Assembly (NCBI GenBank): GCA_003153585.1
Contig: PLZZ01000239.1
Span: 17,614 to 29,882, forward strand
Direction of reading: 5' to 3'
DNA length: 12,269 bases
Source: Acidobacteriota bacterium
Lineage (GTDB): Bacteria; Acidobacteriota; Terriglobia; Acidiferrales; UBA7541
Shown here in pieces: positions 7,649 to 12,269 of the stretch (position 1 is the stretch's first letter; each line of letters opens with the position of its first letter). Under the pieces are notes generated by a model. It was not told where the DNA came from and searched no databases. It was given only the letters and a program-made list of their open reading frames with translations. The position numbers and the translations under genes were made by a program.

Positions 7649-8142
7649 TAGTTGCCCCCCTTCATTGTCGCCTTCGCGGGGATAAAGTTCCCGCGCGAAA
7701 CGACGCCAAGAATTGGGACGCCTTGCTCGCTCCGAAGTATGAATATGCGGTCTGGGGTCGTGAGGATTCGCGCCAGCAGCACGCTGCTGCCACCTTCTTT
7801 CGCCATCATTCCGGTAATCTCAACGGCGTCGCCAGTTGAAAGGTCTAGAGTCTTGGCGTTCACATTCGGACTGACTCCCAGGTGTGCATTTACTGTGCCC
7901 TGCGCCGTCACGATCTGGGCGTGCATGCCTCGCAGCTCTCCACTGCTGCTCTGTTCGATACTTTGAATCGTGCCCTGAATTTTAATTTCCTTCGCCACGC
8001 GATAAGTTCGTTCGGGCAGCGGTCGGCTGACCGCAGAAACGGCTCCCGCAGTTGGTGCCTGCGCGCTCGCGAGCGGAGCGGAAACAAACGCCGTTGCCAA
8101 TCCGGCGAGGAAAATTGCATCGAACAATCGATACCGCATCAT
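7648..8142 (-). CDS. Exported small OB-fold-like protein of unknown function
   Basis: About 164 residues with a signal peptide (hydrophobic core about 10-26, ASAQA cut near 28-30). Residues 53-135 alternate short beta strands in an OB-like order: EIKIQGTIQSIEQ, HAQIVTAQGTVNAHLG, LDLSTGDAVEITGMM and SSVLLARILTT. Small exported OB-like domains of this kind bind ions, sugars or other proteins, but nothing here decides which. Three ATG codons stand in tandem at 8145, 8142 and 8139. AAGGAG is only 2 nt from the first but 5 and 8 nt from the other two, so I place the start at 8142. The stop overlaps the GTG of the lipoprotein gene by 1 nt, so the two form one unit. Residue numbers here count from ATG 8145. 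Confidence 0.8.
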   Translation of the reverse strand: MMRYRLFDAIFLAGLATAFVSAPLASAQAPTAGAVSAVSRPLPERTYRVAKEIKIQGTIQSIEQSSSGELRGMHAQIVTAQGTVNAHLGVSPNVNAKTLDLSTGDAVEITGMMAKEGGSSVLLARILTTPDRIFILRSEQGVPILGVVSRGNFIPAKATMKGGN

Positions 8143-8145
8143 CAT

Positions 8146-8350
8146 TTCTCCTTAAACCTAATAGGGCTATTTCTTTTTTTGCCGCGGAAAGTTCCGGGTA
8201 TGCGCCGAATTCCACTATTGCGGGTTCTAAGTGTACCCCGGACTGCTTAGATTCAATCCATGACACACGGGTTTCCCGGCGTTGCCGCAAACTCAGACCA
8301 ACTGGGAGGCCGCGCAATTCTTGTCAGGCGATTCGATTTCCTCAGCAAAC
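8146..8350. other. 205-nt spacer between the FadN-type gene and the OB-fold-like gene
   Basis: It should hold the promoter for the OB-fold/lipoprotein unit, but I find no convincing -35/-10 pair. A GGAACTT (8195-8189, minus strand) resembles an ECF-type -35 box but has no clear -10 partner. A run of seven A on the minus strand (around 8174-8180) and a small CGGC-GTT-GCCG hairpin near 8278-8288 are the only other structures. No gene is seen. Confidence 0.45.
8148..8153 (-). promoter_or_regulatory. Shine-Dalgarno AAGGAG that decides the start among three tandem ATGs
   Basis: AAGGAG on the minus strand lies 2, 5 and 8 nt from the three consecutive ATGs at 8145, 8142 and 8139. The first is too close for efficient initiation. 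The second or third is favoured. Confidence 0.6.
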
Positions 8351-10774
8351 TCAATTCCGCAACGGTTTGCCGGTTTTCAGCGTGTGCGCCACGCGCTCCT
8401 GGGTCTTGCGCTCGCCGCACAAACTGACGAAAGCTTCGCGCTCCAGATCGAGAATGTATTGTTCTGAAACCATTTGGGGTGCGCTAAGCGCGCCACCAGC
8501 CAGTATGTTCGCAAGCTTGCGGCCGACCACGCCGTCGTATTCCGTCGCGAACTCGCCGCGGACGAGCATATGAATTGCGAGTTTCGCTGCTGCCAGGAAC
8601 TCATCGCCAAGCACGCGGATTTCCGCGGGCGCCGGTGGATGATATCCGGCGCGAACCATCGCCAGCGCGGTCCGCTTTGCGTCGGCCACTTGCCGATCAC
8701 GATTCATGGAGATTAGGTCTGAAGGCCGCAGGAAACCGAGCGAGCGCGCTTCTTCTCCGCTGGTGGATACTTTCGCCATCGCAATCGTTTCAAAAATGGG
8801 CTTGAGCGCGTGAAATAAATCCAGGTTTTCGCCCCCGGCCGAATGCTCGTTCGCGCGGATGAGCATTTCTTTCGTCCCGCCCCCGCCGGGGACCAAGCCG
8901 ACGCCCGTCTCGACAAGTCCGATGTAGGACTCGCCCGTCGCCTGAATCCGCGCTGAGTGCATACTGATTTCGCATCCGCCGCCAAGCGCCATGCCTTGGG
9001 GAGCCGCAACTACCGGACCCGGCGCATATTTTATGGCCATGTTCACACGTTGGAATTGGCGTACGGCCATGTGAATTTCGTCCCACTCGCCCTCTTGCGC
9101 GCCGATCAGCAGGAGCATTAAATTCGCGCCCACGGAAAAATTGGGCGCCTGGTTCGCGATCACCATGGCGTCAAAATCCGAACTCAGGCGCGCAATGCCG
9201 GCATGGATCATGGCCCCGATATCTCCGCCAATCGAATTCATCTTCGAATGAAATTCGCAGCAAATCACTCCGTCGCCGAGATCGATCAGGCTCGCACCGG
9301 CGTTGCTCTGCACTACCGCTGTGCGATCCTTCAGCGACTTCAAGAGAATCACTCCCGCCGGCTCCTCCACCGGTTTGAGCGTTGCGGTCGCGACGTCGAA
9401 ATAGCTCGTGCTGCCCTTTTCCGTTTCGTAGAAAACTTTCTTTGGCGTGGCGAGCACTTTCTCGGCTAATGGCGGTAGCTCTTTGCCGTCGCGTTCTAGA
9501 GCTTGGGCCATCCGCTCAACCCCAATCGCGTTCCACATTTCGAACGGGCCAAGCTCCCAGGCAAATCCCCAGCGCATCGCGCGATCCACATCCACGATGC
9601 TATCCGCAATCTCCGGAACACGCCGTGCGGCGTACGAACACATCTCACTGAGACTGCCCCACAGAAACCGCGAAGCTTTGTCGCCGCCCTGGCCATCGAG
9701 CACCGGCGCCACAAGCGCGCGCAACCGTGAGCGAGTATCTTCGATCGTCTTCCCTGCTTCAATCGAAGCGAACCGCGCTTTCTGCTTCGACCGGTAGTCC
9801 ATCTTCTGCCAGTCCAGTGTTAGAATTTCGCGTTCGCCGCCTTTTTTCACGGCCTGATAGAAGCCTTTGCCAGTTTTCTCGCCAAGCCATCCTCGCGAGA
9901 TCATGTCCTCGATGAGGGGGGGGACTTTGTACGCCTCGCGCGATTCATCGTTCTTCGCGTTTTCATAAATATTTCGAACCACGTGGACCAGAATGTCGAG
10001 ACCTACGATGTCCGCCGTTCGAAACGTCGCCGATTTGGGCCAGCCGACAGCCGGGCCAGTACAGGCATCTACTTCCTCGATCGTCATCTCAAGTTCGATC
10101 ATCAGCCGCACAGAGTTGAGCATCGAGTACGTGCCGATTCGATTGGCGATGAAATTCGGCGTGTCTTTCGCAATCACCACGCCCTTCCCGAGCCGGCGAT
10201 CGCAAACGTCGTCGAGCGTTTCCACAACCCCGGAATCCGTCTTCGGCCCCGGGATCAACTCGACGAGCTTCATGTAGCGCGGTGGATTGAAGAAATGCGT
10301 TCCCGCCCAATGACGCTGGAAGTCGTCCGAACGCCCGTCGGCCACGAGATGAATCGGCAAGCCAGATGTATTCGTCGTAACGATTGTTCCGGGCTTGCGG
10401 TGCTGCTCCACGCGCTCGAGAAGATTCCGTTTGATATCGAGATTTTCGGCAACGGCTTCGATAATCCAATCCACTTCTCCGCACCAGGCGAGATTGTCTT
10501 CGAAATTGCCGATGGTGACAAGACTGGCGGTGTCAGCAGTGAAAAATGCGGCAGGGCGGGCTTTCTTCGCCGCTTCCAATCCTCCGCGAACGATGCGATT
10601 TCGGACGGCGGGCTGTGCGAGTGTCAGCCCTTTCGCCTGTTCTTCCAAAGTGAGTTCGCGCGGAACGATATCGAGCAGGTAGCACGAAATTCCCGCATTC
10701 GCGAGATGTGCCGCGATGCGCGAGCCCATAGTTCCGGCGCCAAGAACCGCGGCTTTTTCGATGCGTTTTTTCAT
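8351..10774 (-). CDS. fadN: FadN-type 3-hydroxyacyl-CoA dehydrogenase / enoyl-CoA hydratase
   Basis: A bifunctional beta-oxidation enzyme, 807 residues from ATG 10774. It hydrates trans-2-enoyl-CoA and oxidises the 3-hydroxyacyl-CoA with NAD in the cytosol. The dehydrogenase comes first: Rossmann motif LGAGTMG (11-17), TNTSGLP (134-140), catalytic His160 in THFFNPP and Glu172 in KLVELIPG, then the C-terminal helical domain from KDTPNFIANRIG (203-214). The hydratase comes last: ALGGGCE with Glu602, and LVETGVGLVPGGGG with Glu622. Both crotonase glutamates are therefore present. This order is that of Bacillus FadN and the reverse of E. coli FadB/FadJ. A TTG at 10804 would add ten residues, and ATG 10795 seven. 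I prefer 10774 because the typical N-terminus (MKKRIEKAAVLGAG) begins there and a likely promoter ends near 10804. No thiolase or acyl-CoA dehydrogenase gene is adjacent, so it seems a single-gene unit. Confidence 0.93.
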   Translation of the reverse strand: MKKRIEKAAVLGAGTMGSRIAAHLANAGISCYLLDIVPRELTLEEQAKGLTLAQPAVRNRIVRGGLEAAKKARPAAFFTADTASLVTIGNFEDNLAWCGEVDWIIEAVAENLDIKRNLLERVEQHRKPGTIVTTNTSGLPIHLVADGRSDDFQRHWAGTHFFNPPRYMKLVELIPGPKTDSGVVETLDDVCDRRLGKGVVIAKDTPNFIANRIGTYSMLNSVRLMIELEMTIEEVDACTGPAVGWPKSATFRTADIVGLDILVHVVRNIYENAKNDESREAYKVPPLIEDMISRGWLGEKTGKGFYQAVKKGGEREILTLDWQKMDYRSKQKARFASIEAGKTIEDTRSRLRALVAPVLDGQGGDKASRFLWGSLSEMCSYAARRVPEIADSIVDVDRAMRWGFAWELGPFEMWNAIGVERMAQALERDGKELPPLAEKVLATPKKVFYETEKGSTSYFDVATATLKPVEEPAGVILLKSLKDRTAVVQSNAGASLIDLGDGVICCEFHSKMNSIGGDIGAMIHAGIARLSSDFDAMVIANQAPNFSVGANLMLLLIGAQEGEWDEIHMAVRQFQRVNMAIKYAPGPVVAAPQGMALGGGCEISMHSARIQATGESYIGLVETGVGLVPGGGGTKEMLIRANEHSAGGENLDLFHALKPIFETIAMAKVSTSGEEARSLGFLRPSDLISMNRDRQVADAKRTALAMVRAGYHPPAPAEIRVLGDEFLAAAKLAIHMLVRGEFATEYDGVVGRKLANILAGGALSAPQMVSEQYILDLEREAFVSLCGERKTQERVAHTLKTGKPLRN

Positions 10775-10810
10775 TTTTCCCGTCCGATTTTCCATCCGGG
10801 GCAACGCTGG

Positions 10811-10839
10811 AGGTTACAAAACGGGTACCGCGCGGTCAA
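10811..10839 (-). promoter_or_regulatory. Possible promoter of the FadN-type gene
   Basis: On the minus strand TTGACC (10839-10834, 5 of 6 to the -35 consensus) and TAACCT (10816-10811, a weak -10) are 17 nt apart. Transcription would start near 10804, about 30 nt before ATG 10774. This fits that start and argues against the TTG at 10804. The 122-nt divergent region is shared with the patatin gene, for which I find no clear promoter. No FadR-like palindrome is obvious. Confidence 0.35.
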
Positions 10840-10896
10840 CCGCAAATCCAAGCATCCCCGGTTTGAGTTACAGTGTCAAATAAAGCAGAAATCACT

Positions 10897-11781
10897 ATGC
10901 CCACAACAAGAAAATGGCTTGGCTCCGCTGTACGCGGCCTGCGCTCATTCGCATACGGCGGCGCGGGCGAGAGGCCGCGCATCGGACTGGCGCTCGGAGG
11001 CGGATTCGCGCGCGGAATCGCCCACATCGGCGTCCTCCGCGTCTTCCAGGAAGAAGGAATTCCGATTGATTGCCTTGCCGGGACGAGCGTCGGCGCGCTC
11101 ATCGGCGCAGCCTACGCGAGCGGCGCAACTCTCGACGACATGGAGCGGCAAGGCTCCGAAACACGCTTCCGCGATTTCGGGCGCTGGACGCTCTCGCGCA
11201 TGGGAATGGCCTCGAACGAACGCCTTGAAGATTTCTTGCGCAAATTCACCACCGCGCGTTACTTCGAGGAATTGAAGCTCCCGTTTGCTATTGTCGCCAC
11301 AGACATCGTGCGCGGCGAATCCGTTTACTTCACCACCGGCGAAATCGGAATCGCCTTGCGCGCATCGTGCGCATATCCCGGCTTGTTCTTGCCGGTCGAG
11401 TATCGCGGCCACTCCCTCGTTGACGGATTCTTGACTGACGCCGTGCCCACGAGGGCCGTCCGCGCGCTCGGAGCGAATATCGCCATCGGCATTTATCTCG
11501 AACCCGGCGAATTGAAGGACAAGCCGCGAAATACAATTGAGGTGATCGGCCGCGCATTTTCGATTATTCAGGAGACCCAGGACCCGCCGTGGCGGCACGC
11601 TGCGGACGTTGTGATCGAGCCAGACGTTCACGATGTTCTATGGGATGGCTTCATAGAGACGCCACGTCTCATCGCGGCCGGCGCAGCCGCGACGCGCGCC
11701 GCTGCGCCTAAGATTCGCGCCGCGATTGCGCGGCACATACCGCCCCCAAGCTCTGACTCCGAACCCGTTCGCACTCGATAA
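10897..11781 (+). CDS. Patatin-like phospholipase (RssA-type)
   Basis: A 294-residue patatin-family lipid acyl hydrolase. It carries the three family signatures: the oxyanion Gly-rich loop LGGGFARG (33-40), the nucleophile elbow GTSVG with Ser64, and the dyad Asp176 in LVDGFLTDAVP. The length and compact single domain match stand-alone bacterial RssA/YchK-type proteins. Such enzymes release fatty acids from phospholipids or other lipid esters. I see no signal peptide and no outer-membrane barrel, so it is likely cytosolic or loosely membrane-bound; the basic N-terminus (about 1-20) could touch membrane. An in-frame GTG at 10873 would add eight residues. Neither start has a good Shine-Dalgarno, and I prefer ATG 10897. 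It is divergent from the FadN-type gene, and the pair could link fatty-acid release to beta-oxidation, though shared regulation is not shown. Confidence 0.92.
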   Translation: MPTTRKWLGSAVRGLRSFAYGGAGERPRIGLALGGGFARGIAHIGVLRVFQEEGIPIDCLAGTSVGALIGAAYASGATLDDMERQGSETRFRDFGRWTLSRMGMASNERLEDFLRKFTTARYFEELKLPFAIVATDIVRGESVYFTTGEIGIALRASCAYPGLFLPVEYRGHSLVDGFLTDAVPTRAVRALGANIAIGIYLEPGELKDKPRNTIEVIGRAFSIIQETQDPPWRHAADVVIEPDVHDVLWDGFIETPRLIAAGAAATRAAAPKIRAAIARHIPPPSSDSEPVRTR

Positions 11782-12055
11782 TCCACCCCGCGCCAAGAGC
11801 ACGCCGCCAATCCGTTTCAGTAACCACCCGCGAGATTGCTTACCGTTTCCACTGCATTGCGTCAAAACAAAAGTGAGGGGTCGAACCTGTTTCGCGATGA
11901 CCGCTGCAACGCCCCAGTCTTCGCAAAATTCGATTCGGCTCCTCTTTCAAATTTTTAGAGCTCTCCGATCGCACGCGGTTAACGCCGCGCCCTCGTAGAA
12001 GGCATTACCTCATATTTTCGTGAGAGATGACTGCCAACTGAAAGGCGTGACCTCG
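11782..12055. other. 274-nt spacer between convergent genes
   Basis: It separates the end of the patatin gene from the end of the right-edge gene. It contains a CGCGG-TTAACG-CCGCG hairpin (11974-11989), a GAGCTC palindrome near 11960 and a weak CTCA/TGAG hairpin near 12010-12025. None is followed by a proper T-tract in either direction, so no standard intrinsic terminator can be called. I see no RNA gene or coding frame with support. Confidence 0.5.
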
Positions 12056-12269
12056 CTAAACTTCTCGGACATCGACGCGCACCGTCTTCCCTTTGCTGAT
12101 CCCTCGGCTGTTAAACCATTCCTCCAGCGCCTCGCCGAGCCGCTTCGGATCCACTCGTAATCCTGCTTCCATCCGCCCGTCGCCCGTCGGAAGCGTATCG
12201 TCGAAATTCGCCGACCGCGTGAAGTTTCGCATGGCAAAGCTATCGAGCCACTCGAGCGGACACGGCCGC
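12056..12269 (-). CDS. Unrecognised protein, C-terminal 70 residues only (cut by right edge)
   Basis: A minus-strand frame is open from the right edge to TAG 12058-12056. The 70 visible residues look like real protein: an aromatic start (PLEWLDSFAMRNF), an acidic loop (NFDDTLPTGDG), an amphipathic helix (DPKRLGEALEEWFNSRG) and a final basic strand (KTVRVDVREV). An internal ATG at 12232 could make it a complete 58-residue protein, but it has no Shine-Dalgarno, so a longer gene entering from outside is more likely. I do not recognise the family. Composition agrees with the rest of the window and differs from the overlapping Arg/Ser-rich frame at 12010-12237, which I regard as a shadow. Confidence 0.6.
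   Translation of the reverse strand, partial: RPCPLEWLDSFAMRNFTRSANFDDTLPTGDGRMEAGLRVDPKRLGEALEEWFNSRGISKGKTVRVDVREV

Noticed and set aside
8189..8195. GGAACTT, like an ECF sigma -35 box, upstream of the OB-fold-like gene
   Set aside because: No matching -10 element at the expected distance; a 7-mer alone is not evidence.
10775..10804. TTG start at 10804 for the FadN-type gene
   Set aside because: It would coincide with the likely transcription start, has no ribosome site, and adds residues not expected before the Rossmann strand.
10874..10879. Perfect TTGACA on the minus strand in the divergent region
   Set aside because: No acceptable -10 box lies 16-18 nt downstream. The TTGACC at 10839-10834 is better placed.
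9983..11275. 430-codon plus-strand open frame
   Set aside because: It runs antisense through the FadN-type gene and then out of frame through the patatin gene. Composition is Arg/Ser/Ala-rich with no domain, as expected for a shadow frame in GC-rich DNA.
10945..11631. 228-codon minus-strand open frame
   Set aside because: Antisense to the patatin gene, whose three catalytic motifs settle the strand.
11876..11892. GGGTCGAACCTG, resembling a tRNA T-arm
   Set aside because: No pairing T-stem, acceptor stem or anticodon arm can be built on either strand.

Overview
The window looks like a chromosomal segment of an Acidobacteriota bacterium, probably of the Koribacter/Terriglobia type. This is inferred from protein style, not from any marker gene. 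Three things point that way: a PilZ-like protein with a Pro/Ala-rich tail, a Gly-linker lipoprotein with Ig-like domains and 'YAFS...G.G..ADGNGN' repeats, and tandem exported amidohydrolases. DNA is moderately GC-rich, coding is dense, and operons have 1-4 nt overlaps. I see no insertion sequence, phage gene, CRISPR array, tRNA or rRNA.

Layout. (1) 1-791, minus strand: 5' part of a PilZ-like gene running off the left edge. It is preceded by, or begins inside, a hairpin-rich leader (about 734-858). (2) 990-5220, minus strand: three exported amidohydrolase-superfamily paralogs read 5220 to 990, joined by two 4-nt overlaps, behind a plausible sigma70-type promoter at 5283-5311. Only the middle protein keeps the metal-binding residues. 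The first and third have lost every ligand I can align. (3) 5221-5539: spacer with that promoter and a hairpin pair that probably ends the next unit. (4) 5540-8142, minus strand: a two-gene exported unit, a small OB-fold-like protein followed by a 702-residue lipoprotein, joined by a 1-nt overlap. (5) 8351-10774, minus strand: a FadN-type 3-hydroxyacyl-CoA dehydrogenase/enoyl-CoA hydratase. It is divergent from (6) 10897-11781, plus strand: a patatin-like lipid hydrolase. (7) 11782-12055: spacer between convergent genes. (8) 12056-12269, minus strand: 3' end of an unrecognised gene cut by the right edge.

How the genes may work together. The amidohydrolase operon looks like one periplasmic hydrolase made together with two non-catalytic sister subunits, probably a hetero-oligomer acting on an imported or secreted amide, peptide or cyclic-amide substrate. 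This is the strongest candidate here for an undescribed system. The OB-fold protein and lipoprotein are probably a cell-surface pair. Patatin and FadN could be linked as release and beta-oxidation of fatty acids, but no thiolase or acyl-CoA dehydrogenase gene is in the window. The two edge genes and the leader structure are visible only by reading the frames directly, because those frames are cut by the window edges.
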